Position numbers and translations under genes: made by a program
Assembly (NCBI GenBank): GCA_037501455.1
Contig: CM074857.1
Span: forward strand, 103,387,501-103,451,500
DNA: 64,000 bases
Source: Lantana camara
Taxonomy: Eukaryota; Streptophyta; Magnoliopsida; Lamiales; Verbenaceae
Direction of reading: 5' to 3'
The notes under the pieces: generated by a model
Database searches by the model: none
Seen by the model: the letters and a program-made list of their open reading frames with translations, nothing else
What the model was told of the DNA's origin: nothing
In this document: positions 35,626 to 47,211 of the stretch, piece by piece
Layout of the letters: each line of letters opens with the position of its first letter
Position numbering within the stretch: the first letter of the stretch is position 1

Positions 35626-35642
35626 TTTTAAGGGGGAAAGGT
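35626..35642 (+). other. Polypurine tract before LTR C
   Basis: TTTTAAGGGGGAAAGGT directly before TGTAACGCCCC, matching the arrangement in element A. This supports 35643 as a true LTR start. Confidence 0.85.
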
Positions 35643-35922
35643 TGTAACGCCCCAATTCTTTATTAGTAAAGCATGACGTACATGTTTACTTAATTGCGCA
35701 AATTAATTGATCTTTAGTGTTTTCTATAATTAAATTTCATTGTTTAATTGTTAAATAAGTGACTAATTGAAATATATGCAATATTTGAATTTGAATTTAT
35801 GTGAATAACTTGTGTGTTCCTTAATTGCGCGAATAATTATTTTTACGTGCTTTATATATTTCATTTTATTTTATATGTATTAAATGTTAATTATTTAATT
35901 TAATGTTATTATTATTAATTAC

Positions 35923-35983
<61 letters not shown>

Positions 35984-36919
35984 GTACGTGTGTGCATGGA
36001 TTTAATTATGCATGCATGTAATACTTCTATATTATATTTGCATGCATTTTATAAATATAACTTAAATATATTTGCATGCATGTATTTATATATACTATAT
36101 ACGTATGCATGCATAATATATATAATATATTATGAATGAATTTAGTTGTTTATTTAAGTAATGTTATGGCTTTTATTGTTTGATCGTGTTTGAGTGCTTC
36201 GTTTCTATTTGAATTGATACCGGAATTTTGTGCGAATTTAATATGTTGAACTTATACGTGTCTTGTATATGAATATTTGTTCGTTTCGTATTTTCGAATT
36301 CATTTGCTTGTGTTTCGGATTTAATTTGAATTTTGGAATCCAAGTCAGGGGCTAACGAGCACTTAGCGCACCCTTGGTTCCGTATTTAATATCTTGAGCT
36401 CGGGAACTCGGATTCGAGTTCCGTCAACTCCGCTGAACTCGTAACGAAAATTCGAGTTTAGTAAACTTAGCCTTATATTTTTCTAACGTCAATTGAACCT
36501 CCGAAATTCAACCGAAAAACGAAATGGCGACGAAACTGACCTTGTTACACTATAATGGCCATAACTTATTCAATTGTTGACCAAATTAACCATGGTTTGA
36601 GGCTATAGAACCCTAACTCAACCACCTAACCTGCTGTACCTTGCCCTAACCGAGCCAACCCTCTCACAATTCACAAATCTCAGCCAAAGTCACTGCCTTC
36701 CAGTTTCTTCCCGCAACCCTTGATCACCTTGGAGATTCAAAGCTCAAATCTCATCCAATCTTCATCCAATCAACAAGGTAATATGAGTGTAATTGCAGTA
36801 CGTGATTGAGTTTCATGCAAGCATAGTTTGGATTTAAATGTTTCAAGCATGGAGAAAGGATTAATGTTGGACTGAAATTGCTGCTGTGTTGATCTTTGAA
36901 CTACATGCATCTTACTTTG

Positions 36920-36960
<41 letters not shown>

Positions 36961-38943
36961 TTAAATGGTTTCATGCATATATATGTATATATACATGGAG
37001 TTAGTTGCATGCATGAAAATGTTGTTAAGTTCAAATTGCATGCATGAGTTGGCTAGGTGTAGTGAATTGCATGCATATTATTTCTTTTACATGCATGTAC
37101 CGTACGTATGTATATATATATATATATATATAAATACATGGAATTAAATAAGGTTTGCATGCATTTTTATATTATTTGCATGTATATTGTGTGTGCACGT
37201 TGCATGTATAAATATATATGAATATATATTTGTTATATATATATATATTGATATATGTTTATTAAATATTAAATGTTATTTGATTTAATTGAAATATTAG
37301 AATTTAATTGTTACCTATTTCATGTTCTAATTAATTTTCGATATTTAATTGAATGTATTTAATTGTTTAATTTCTAATTGTAAATGCGATTGAATGTGTT
37401 TAATTGTTTATGTTCTAAATTTAAATGTGATTTAACTTGTACTTGGATTATATTTGAATTTCTTGAATTAATTTGATTGAAAATGTGAAATTATGAATTC
37501 GAATGAAAGATTGAACGACTTGATTATATAATTTAAAGTCCTTTGATGTGAAATGTGAAGGATATGAATTCGTTTGAATACGAATGCTTCATTGAATGAA
37601 TGAATTGAACGTTTATATGTCCTTAAGACTTTAATAGTGCACATGAACGTGTCCATTACCTTATAGCATCTCTTATACATTCATATCATAATCATTTCAT
37701 TGCCGAGCGTCTTATTTGGTCATATTGAGTCTCACCTCACCTCTCTTGCACAAATTTTGAGTCCGTTGGAGACGAGGCCGGTCAGTGAGGCTTGTGTTTG
37801 CTCCTTTTTGCGGTTTAAGGTGGGTTTCTCTTTTACTTAGATAAAACGACCCGATATATCTCCCTATGTGAAAGGTTTTAAGCCAATGTAATATGATATA
37901 TATATTGAGTCTTTTATCGAGTAAATGATTGCAAACGTAAAGCCCTTGTTTCTTGAACCCTACCTAATGTTTTGGCGAGAAATGATCGAATGCACGAATG
38001 GGGCCGAGGGGCTTGGTGTGAGTGGGGAACCGAGGAGGCATGGGCTGACGGGAAACCCTCACACTAGTCCCACCAATGAACGGCGTAACCGGACCTCGTT
38101 AGGAGTTAGCGAGGAATGGACGCTGAGTGCCATCTGGGGAGTCATGTTCCCCTTTTGGTCAATGAATGGGTGGATGGGCCTTGCAAACCTGCCACCAACC
38201 CGGAGGAAGAAGGTGTAAATGTTATTGAATGCGCACGAAAGAATGTTATGCATGAAAAGAAAGAAATAATTAATGAATGAATGTTAATGAATGTTAATGT
38301 AGTACACGAGGTGTTGGTTGGAGATAATGCACGCCCACTCGCCGGGCCATTAATGACCTAATGTTAATGAATTGCTATAATCCCTTTTGATGATTTCTAT
38401 TCACCCACTTGGGAAATTCTTTAAAAACCTCATTTGGGATTATAACTTGCATGTGAATGTTTAATTACAGTCATATATTATACTATGCCCTGCTTTTATA
38501 CCCACCAGTCCCTTTTGGACTGAACCCGTTTGGCTTTCAGTTGTTTTGTGCAGGTGTCAGGGGAGCTAGGCGGGATTTCGAGTCTTAGGACTTGTTTTCG
38601 TTTCTAGTCCTTTTGTTTATTAGTCTTACACTCGCATTTTGCACTTGTGATCATTGTATATGAATGTTGCTATTGGAGCGTACTTGTTTGTTGAGCCGTG
38701 ACGGCATTTGATAAGGTATATGGATTATTTCTGGTTTTGTTTACTCATAGTTTTTGTAATGGATAGTTATTGCTTCCGTATTTGTAATTACTCTGATTTT
38801 ATGGTTCAAGGGTTAGTCCTGCCTAGCATAGAGTGTGTGTTTGTCCCCGTTCGCCGTGATTTGGCTCGGGTATGGATCGTCCATTTCATATTCGGGTCGA
38901 GTCTCGGTGCGGGGGATGTGACACCTTGCGCTCGGGTGTTACA
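35643..38943 (+). repeat. LTR of a third gypsy family (C, 3301 bp)
   Basis: Begins TGTAACGCCCCAATTC and ends GTGCGGGGGATGTGACACC and GGGTGTTACA. It has the same terminal modules as LTRs A and B, but the body does not match them. It follows a polypurine tract, as a 3' LTR should. The flanks (AAGGT and ATATT) do not match, so it is not a clean solo insertion. It has (TA)n tracts at 35924-35981, about 36928-36956 and 37109-37131, and a cluster of TGCATGCA. Confidence 0.85.
36009..37163. promoter_or_regulatory. Cluster of eight TGCATGCA (RY-type) motifs
   Basis: Perfect TGCATGCA at 36009, 36039, 36073, 36106, 37006, 37037, 37068 and 37156, plus several one-base variants. CATGCA is the core bound by plant B3 factors of the ABI3/FUS3/LEC2 group (established). 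Function here is inference. Confidence 0.6.
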
Positions 38944-39075
38944 ATATTAATTTATATCATTTGAGAATTTATTTCATGATTTGAAAAATAATTGTTAAGT
39001 GAAATATTTGCCGGAAGTGATTTAATTGCTAAAATGTCCCTATGTGATCATTCTTTAAAAATTCAAGGATTAAAT

Positions 39076-39078
<3 letters not shown>

Positions 39079-39132
<54 letters not shown>
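39079..39132. repeat. (AT)n microsatellite, expanded
   Basis: About 54 bp here against about 12 bp at the same site of the 5' LTR (12624-12635). Confidence 0.95.
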
Positions 39133-39134
<2 letters not shown>

Positions 39135-39797
39135 TAGATCTAATTGGATTAATTGCCAAACCTTCATCCTTGATTGCATGACTAACATACTTGAGGGACT
39201 AGATTGCAAATTGATTAATTCATCAATTTCAAAATTGGTGAATCACGGTATATCATTTCTCCATGCTTCCAAGATCATTTTTCATCAAAATTCACCAACA
39301 TATTTGCTCTCCATTGCTTCGGTTCATCCAAGAGAAAAGGGAGAAAAGGTTTCATCGAATTCAATCAAGTTTATTCAAGAAAGTCCAAGCTTTGAAGCTT
39401 GATCATCATCATCATCATCTTCTTTCTCCATTTCTTTTTCTTCAAGGTGGGGCTATGCATGAATTCATGATTCTTGATCATTATATGAAGCTAGGGTTAG
39501 GAATTTGTGGAATAAATAGATTATTAGTTGTTTGATGCATGAATATGTGAATTTGAATTGGATTGATACATGAATTCATGGAAGATTTGAGGTTATATGA
39601 TGAATTCTTGCATGAACATGAAGCTTATGATCTTTGATGATTTTTCATGATTTAAGTGTTTATATGGAATATTATTGTACCTTGAACATATATGCATCTT
39701 GTTTTCTAGAAAAACTTGCATTTTGGTGATTGAAACTTGATTTTGATTGCTTTGTTGTTGTTGTGCTTCTGCTCTGTTTTTTCAAGTTGCAGAAGCT

Positions 39798-40024
39798 GGG
39801 AACGACCCTTTCCGCTTCAGTGTATTATGGGAACGGTCGTTCCCACGCTTTTGAATCAAAACCGACAAGCGAACCTGGGAACGGCCGTTCCCATTTTGGC
39901 CTGCGAGCCGGAAGGGTCGTTCCCAGCTAAAAGCGCCATTTTAAATCTAAAATTGTGGGGTGTTTTCGGAGGGCATGGGAACGGCCTTTCCCATTTTACA
40001 CTAAGGGCCAGAACGGGCGTTCCC
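39798..40024. repeat. Array of GGGAACGGCCGTTCCC-type palindromes (3' LTR B)
   Basis: Counterpart of 13312-13538 with six units, including a perfect GGGAACGGCCGTTCCC at about 39876. Several units have different half-site changes from the 5' LTR. Confidence 0.85.
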
Positions 40025-41405
40025 AGCTCTCTGGCAGAACAAAAGCTACTGTAATGAAAAACTAAAATTTTACTTTCTTCTTTTTTGCCTTAATTGATCC
40101 CAAAGTGTTATAATATGATTGATTTCATGCCAAAACATGGTAATTATATGCCGCATTGGATATTGCTCGTCATCTCGTTGCATTTTCGCCGTTCGTCATA
40201 TTTGGTCCATTTTGAGTCAAGTCTCACGTATACACGTCGTGTTTGCACATATCCCGAAACACTAGACGAAGAGCAAGCACCTTAGAGTATATCCTTGTCG
40301 TGTTTTGTCACACGGGTAAGGTTCTGTTCTAGTTACCTAGAACCATTATAACCTTTATATGGAGTTTTCGGTCAAAATCTATTATACTTATAAACGTTCT
40401 TTCCAAAATATAAATGATTTCAAGCAAGCCATGATCGTTCATGATTCAAGCATGTTTTGGGGAGTACCATGATTGCACTTGGGCCCGAGGGTAGTGTATT
40501 GAGCCAACCGGGAAAGCAAGGGCTGACGGGTAACTCTTGCACTATCCTCACCACTTTTGGGATCACCCCTGAAGCCACCAGGAGGTTTGGTGGTGGAAGG
40601 AGTTCCGTGCGTGGGAGTCATGTTCCCGACGTACACCATGTCATGGATGGTTAGGCTTTGCAAACCCACCATCACCCGGAGGAAGAAGGAGTTCATGAAA
40701 TTGCTAGTTGATCACACTAATTGAATTGCATGATCACGTGTTATTTAATAATCAAAGTATATATTGTTCACGTTTGCTATAAAGGTTGGAGAATTGCCCT
40801 CACTTGCCGGGCCACGTATTGAATGAAATTGATTAAGTAAAATGTTAAACTTGGTGATGGTAATCTCAGGCGAAGGACAATTATTCTTGAAACTTATACC
40901 CTTTTCCTTTTCAAGTCTTTACCTGAGGCTACCACTTACATGTGACTTACGTTTATATATATGTATGCCCCTCACTCAGTGTTCGGTAGACTGACACCTC
41001 ACTTTTCAGGTACACATGGTCGTGCTGGGCGGGAGTCCGAGTCATGTCTTTCATTCAGTTGAGTCTAGCATTACATTTCCATGTATTGGTACATTTACAG
41101 ATTTATGCATGTATAATACGTAGGAGATGATAATGTATTGCTATATGTTGGTACTTATTAGTACTTATATTTTGGTGTATATGGTGTAAATATGGTACCT
41201 ATGCTAGTAATGATCATATAATGCTTCCGCTTTTGAATTTTCATGTCTTGGTTTTAATTGAATTGAGGTTTAGTCCAGCCTAGCTAGCGTGTTTTGTATT
41301 GTTACCCGTTCGCTATATGTCGAGTTCATGTACGGATTATCCATTTCGTATGTGGATCGGGCTATAGTGCGGGGGATGAAGTGCTTTGGGGTCTAGGGTG
41401 CTACA

Positions 41406-41558
41406 ATGTATGACCCCTTCTCTCAAAAAGGGCTCCAACTTACTTGCATGTTCAATAAATTGCTCAATCCCTTTAATGAATTCCACCCTACCGTCCCCCC
41501 TTCCCCGGTTAGGATTTGTCCGATTATACATCCAAACTCTATCAGGAGGAATATTCAT
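41406..41558 (-). pseudogene. TNP2 transposase, N-terminal exon part
   Basis: The minus strand reads from ATG (41558) MNIPPDRVWMYNRTNPNRGR and on through FIKGIEQFIEHASKLEPFL, then REGVIH across the duplication. The next codons are at 12339 (HYPCKKC). This is the transposase-associated domain of plant CACTA transposases (WMYNR...F..GI..FI..A....). The frame is kept when gypsy B and one ATGTA are removed. Upstream coding may exist, but I see no clear earlier start. Confidence 0.88.
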
Positions 41559-42504
41559 GATCTGGCATGTATAAGGACTTTATTAGATCAGATTTACTAT
41601 ATGTTTCAAGAAAATTCAAAGTTAATGAAAGCATTCTATGCTTATTCTAAATGACCAGCTATTATGTAGTTTTTATATACAATTCCATGCATAATAAGGC
41701 AACCTATATTAACTTTTAAGTTAAACATAAAATTTTCATCTATGATTCAAGGACTTGGAGAGTTGAGTTTCCTAAAGAGGGCCTCATAAATTAGTATAGT
41801 CCCTTGTAAGACATGAAATACATATAATTTGAAAATATCTTAATTTTCATACCAACTAGAACTTATGACTATTTAAGAATTCTTAACGGCTGATATTTTT
41901 TAAAACTGCTACATCCTTCATATTTTTAAAACGCATATATGTGTACAAAGGACTTCACATGTCCTTCAAACTAATAGGTCCTTCCTATTTGTAAAACAAC
42001 TTAGTTGTGTAGCTAAACGGTTACTGCTTGAAAAATTCAAGAAATACTAAGTGGGATTGTAAAAGCAGTCCATAAACAAGCACTTTAGGGATGAAATATG
42101 TAACATAATATAAGTTTGTGAAATATTGCGAAATAAAAGGATTGTTTCTGCAACTCAAGGTTAAGTTGAACATAGTGTAAATTAAGACTTTGCAACACTA
42201 AAGGTAACTAAGCAAAATAATAAACATATTAGAGCACAACATTCAGAACATCATATATACAACATGACAAGTTCATTAAGCACATATACAAAATATTAGT
42301 TCTGTAATTGCAATTTTACCTTTGATGTGTCTTCGAGAGTGTCATTTTCATGGACAATTAGGCCAAGAAATCTATATCCCTTACAAACTTGAATAAAAGA
42401 TTTGTAGTAAGGACACATATTAACCTATATCAGATATGCAAATTCAAATGTATTTTTGGTTAGAATGCATGTAATGAGGTTGTCAAGTTTTACAAATTAT
42501 CCTA
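41559..42504 (-). other. CACTA region upstream of TNP2, nothing recognised
   Basis: About 950 bp of AT-rich sequence with no coding or terminal-repeat signal. It should be the 5' side of the TNP2 element. The expected right terminus (ending ..CTTATAGTG) is not seen here. Confidence 0.5.
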
Positions 42505-43340
42505 CACTATAAGAAAACAGCCGAAAACCGATGGGAAAAAACCGACGGAAAATTCTGTCGGTTTTCCGTTGGAATTTCCGATGGAAAACCGACGGAATTC
42601 CAAAGGAATTCCCACGGCCAAACAAAATTGCATTCCAAAGGGATTCCGTCAGTTTTTCGTTGGAATTCAATCGGAAATTTTGGCGCAATTCTAAAAAAAA
42701 TTACGCCAAAAATACCAACGGAATTTTCCGTTGGTTTTCCATGGGATTTTCATTAAAGAAAAATTTCAACGGAAAACCGATGAAAAATCCCGTCGGTATA
42801 TTTATTCTTCTTTAAAAAAGAACCAACGGAATTTTTTCCGTTGGAATTTTCCAAGAAAAAAATTTTCCAACGGAAAACCGATGGAAAATTCCGTTGGTTT
42901 TTTATTCTTCATTACAAAAAAAAAAAAAAAAACGATGGAATTCTTTTCGTTGGTTTTCCATTGGAATTTTCATTGAAAGAAAAATTCCAACGGAAAACCG
43001 ACGGAAGATCCCGTCTTTATTTTTATTCTTCTTTAAAAAAAACCAACGGAATTTTTTCCGTTGGAATTTCAAAGAAAAAAAAATTTCAACGGAAAACCGA
43101 CGGAAAATCCCGTCGGGTTTTTAATTCTTCATTAAAGAAAAACTAATGGAAATTTTTTCCGTTGGAATTTTTAAAGAAAAAAAATTTTCCAACGAAAAAC
43201 CGATAGAAAATTCCATTGGTTTTCTTATTCTTCACTGAAAAAAAAACCAACGGAATCCTTTCCGTTGATTTTCCGTTGGAATTTTCATTAAAAGAAAAAT
43301 TCTGTTGGTTTTCCGTCGATTCTCCATTGGAATTTTTCAA
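42505..43340 (+). mobile_element. CACTA terminus with subterminal repeats, facing right
   Basis: Begins CACTATAAGAAAACAG at 42505, the conserved CACTA end. About 800 bp follow of short direct and inverted units built on AACGGAAAACCGACGGAA and TTTTCCGTTGG. Such arrays are the transposase binding regions of CACTA elements (established). The matching right end is not found, so this is one end only. Long open frames here come from the repeats. Confidence 0.85.
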
Positions 43341-43507
43341 TCAAATTTAATTAGAAAAATATGATTATAGTTAATAATAATAATTATATATTTAAAAATT
43401 ATATAATATTCAAATTATAAATTATTAATATGATATTTTATATAATTTTAAGTATATACATTATTAATTAAAACACAAAAGTATATAAACTAATAATTTT
43501 TATATTA
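43341..43507. other. AT-rich filler, nothing recognised
   Basis: Short AT-rich stretch between the last subterminal unit and the Helitron end at 43508. Confidence 0.5.
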
Positions 43508-45409
43508 CTAGTAAAAACAATGTGCGTTGCACATTAAGTATACGATTAATCTAAATATTTTAAATAATTAAATTATTAAAATAAAAATATTTAGAACATC
43601 AATCTTTTAACTTTAAATATAGTGAGGTGACCTCAATTGAAATTTAATTTTCTAATAGACACTCTCACATATATAAATAAAAAGTTTATAATTTTAAATT
43701 ATCACTCTTTTGGTGCTCAAACAGTGCTAAATATTATTATATCGTATGGTGTTGTATCATATTAAGGTTGGACATTATGACAAACGTCTTTCACTTCTTA
43801 AATTTAAAAATTAATATATGTTGTATCATATTTGTATCCATACATATAATATATATATCTATATCTATCTATATATATTATAAAAGCACGAATTGAGTTT
43901 TTGGTTTCTTACAAAATACGGATCGCCTAAAATATCCTCACAATAATTAGGTCAATAACTATTAGTCAAGGATAATAATGTAAATACATATTATAAATTA
44001 TTAATTTAACTGTATTTAAGAAGTACTTATCAACTTAAAATAGGACTCTTTGGCAGAATTAAAATTTCTCTACCCAAACAAAAAAAAAAAAGATATATAG
44101 TTCAACAAGGATTGTTTTAATATTATAATATCAATTAATTATATTCAAATTTTATGATACAAGTTGTCTATTTTTTAATTTTAAGGTCTATAATTTAAAA
44201 TGTTATAATAAGATATATCTAAAAATGAATCAAAAAACAACAAATTGATTCACTTTCCAAATTTTAATGAAATTTTATAATTATGTAAAATAAAATATTA
44301 TTTAAATTGAACAGGTTAAGATAACTTTCAATAAATCAATCTTATATAAGTCGATAGTTTTAATTATCTAAATTCATAAACTTGCTTAAATTAATATCAA
44401 ATTATAATTCTATAAACTTATCTAATTAACAAAATAATATAATTGAATAATTTACTTAAAGTATTTTTCAATAAATTAATTAATTCTAATATAATATTTT
44501 TTAATTAACTAATCTAATATAATAATAATATAATTGTAATTATCTAAATCTAACTAACCATATAATCTTCCTTTAGTTTATATAATAAAATATAAATTAA
44601 ATACGTAAAAGTACAAATAGCATTTTTGGTTTCTTACTACTTAATATACTGCAATTTAGAATGTCAGGTCGTTAGACCAAAGTTACTTTAAATTAATAAT
44701 CCTAAAGAGACTCAATGTGTGTGCATATAAAAATAAGATATAATCTAATTTTATAAATAATTTTTATAGTATTTGATTAAATATTCTTTAAATTTTTATA
44801 TAAATATACTCTTTTAATTATTTCTACAACATACATAAAATTAATTATAAAAAAAATTAATATAAATTTGAAATAATACTCATTAGAGAAATACAAATAA
44901 GAAAATGGAATGCAAGATCAAATGGCAAAGATAATATAAAAAAAGATAAAGAATAGTTAGTAAAAGAAGAAATATTTAATTTTAATGTATATACCCACGC
45001 ATACCAAAATTAAAGACAACTGTAAAATATCTTTACAAATATATTTATAAAGGACATAGCAAAGTGAGAATTAATATTGCGTACAATGGTAAACAAAATT
45101 TCGAAAATTAGATTAAAAAATTCAAAATAATAGATTGAGTGTCAGCTCAAGAAATGATATAGAGAATTTTCGAATTTAATTTGAATGAGATTGATACAAC
45201 AGTTATCAATTTAGATCTACATTTTCCAAAGTAGCAATACACGACTTATTGGCTGAAACAAAACTTGAAGGACATTTTGACTTGGGATCATTACTCCAAA
45301 ATAACTTGCACCAATGAACCCTAAGGTGTTGGCGGAAAAATAACTTGGCAAGAATGATCTCAAATGAGAAAATCTTGAGGATAGTAAAGAGCATGCACCT
45401 TTACAAAGC

Positions 45410-46330
45410 GCTGAGAGTAGATGATTTCCAAACTTACTTTTTTAAAACCTTTTAGGATACAATTGGAGACTAGATAGTGAACTTCATCAATGATTGCATG
45501 GAGAGAGAATCAATTCCAAAGAAGGATTATCGATTGTTTATTTGCCTAATTTAAAAAATTAATGCTCTAGAAAAATAAATGAGTTTCAGGCCATTATGTT
45601 AATATATTGCTTAAAAATAATTACCAAGATGATTATACTCCGTTTAAGTCATATATCAAAGAAATTATGCAATTGAACCAGAATAGCTTCATTTCTGGCC
45701 AAGATACCCATTACAATATCTTGTGCCTAGAGAAGTGCTATGAATGCTACAACACTCCAACGATAAAAAAGGTCATAGTGCTGAAATTGAATCTTCAAAA
45801 GGCATACAACAAAATTCGGTAGAATTTTTTGAGAAAAACCTGAACTTTTTTCAAATTCTCGAAGAAACTCATCAATATCATTATGAGCAGAATGTAGACG
45901 ATAGAATCGAAAATTCTGTAGAATGGTGAACCGACAAAGGCTGTACGGATGTGTGGTATTAGGTAAGACAATCACTCTCACCTTATTTGTTTATATTCTA
46001 CATGGAACAACTTACGTATATAATTAAGGAGACCATTTCAGCCAGATCTGAAAGCCAATTACGGTATCTCAGAAAAGGCTTCACATCTCAAACTTGCTTT
46101 TTGTGGATAATTTAATATTGGGAGCCAAAGCAACCATGGATAGAGCAAAGTGCATTCAAAATGTGTTTGAGGCGCTTTTCCGCAAGGCGTTAGGTCTCAA
46201 ATTAAATTTCAGCAAATTACATGTGTTGTTCGCACCGTATGTGTCAAATGATTTAAAGCAGTAGGTTAGTAGAATTTTGAGCATGGAAAGTATAAACAGC
46301 TTAAGGAACTAATTGGGGGTGCAGAATCTA
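45410..46330 (+). pseudogene. LINE (non-LTR) reverse transcriptase fragment
   Basis: The plus strand keeps RT motifs across several frames: DDFQTYFFKTF (~45420), INDCMERE and the IVYLPNLK region (~45490-45550), FQAIMLIYCLKIITKMIIL (~45590), QNSFISGQDTHYNILCLEK (~45690), KLNLQKAYNKI (~45790), a weak Q-SLSPYLFIFYMEQL (~45975), and LLFVDNLILGAKA (~46095), where the usual F-A-D-D box reads F-V-D-N. Stops and frameshifts throughout. No endonuclease part or poly(A) tail is recognised, so this is a fragment carried by the inner Helitron. Confidence 0.78.
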
Positions 46331-47211
46331 GATCTTTAGTTGAAACTACAATGAGCATTTTTCGATTGTGGAATCAAATAGAAAAATAGAAAGAAGATGG
46401 AGTAAGAAAAGTAGAAATACTCATTAAATTAAACTACAATTATGGGGAAGAAGATGAAGATTTTTAGGAAATGAGGTAATATTGAAAACGATGATATGCC
46501 AAACCCACAGTTTTAAGAGATGGATATTTAGTTTAAGGTAATTATACTAAAATTAGTGATTGTTGGGGGCATACTCATTAGGCCTATAATAGAACCAAAC
46601 CTAAGATCAACTCGCCTGAGGAGTAGGCTGGTCAGTTCTCTATCAGATGGCAAATCGAGGAAGCGGCGTGAGGCGAACCGGTGAGAGTAAAACCAACAGA
46701 GGTTAGCGCATATGAAATTCTATGAAATATCTCATAACTAAGCTTGAAGATAAGAACAAATCTAGGTTAAGAAAAGAACGAGTAATTGTGACTAAGAGGA
46801 GTCTGACATCTATAAATAAGGAAAGAGGAATCATGAAAGACATAAGAAAGAATAAGAGATAAAATGAGAGAAAAGAGTGATTAGAAGGAACCCAAGAGTG
46901 ATAATGATATACCAAGACTACAATTTCTCAAGATTATGAAATTAAAAAAAAAAATAAAAAAAAAATTTCCATTTTAAATGATGGAATCGAGATCGAAATT
47001 ATAGAGAAAGATAAGATGCAAAAGTCATAGTTTTGAAAGTGAATATAACTTTTACATTCAATAACGAAAAGATTCTCCAAAACTTTATAAAGAAAATTAA
47101 AAATAAATCACAAATTATATTAAAGAAAATCAAACAATAGAAACAATAAAGTATATATAATTAATATAGCATCTTATATGATATTTTAGGTTTTTGTCTA
47201 TATTTTTTATA

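Larger units (their letters stand above)
12340..41405 (+). mobile_element. Ty3/gypsy LTR retrotransposon B (29 kb with nested insertions)
   Basis: It starts TGTAACGCCCCGG at 12340 and ends GGGTGCTACA at 41405. The 5-bp duplication ATGTA is present on both sides (12335-12339 and 41406-41410), and TNP2 coding resumes beyond it. Internal order on the plus strand: LTR, primer site, gag, protease, RT, RNase H, integrase. The 5' LTR is split by a copia element, and the 3' side is joined to sequence of another family (C). Stops and frameshifts make it inactive. Confidence 0.92.
38944..41405 (+). repeat. 3' LTR of gypsy B (first ~150 bp missing)
   Basis: It matches 12488-14118 joined to 28367-29169, and ends at 41405 followed by ATGTA. 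Its first ~150 bp are replaced by LTR C. The (AT)n tract is expanded compared with the 5' LTR. Confidence 0.92.

Noticed and set aside
35281..35631. 116-codon frame with Cys-rich repeats, looking like a repeat protein
   Set aside because: It is a translation of the 29-bp tandem array; other frames are also open there and it leads straight into the polypurine tract.
35643..38943. Simple solo-LTR insertion into LTR B
   Set aside because: The 5-bp flanks differ (AAGGT and ATATT), a polypurine tract precedes it and about 150 bp of LTR B is missing, so recombination is more likely.
42531..43340. Several overlapping open frames on both strands
   Set aside because: They read through CACTA subterminal repeats and have no start context or protein family.
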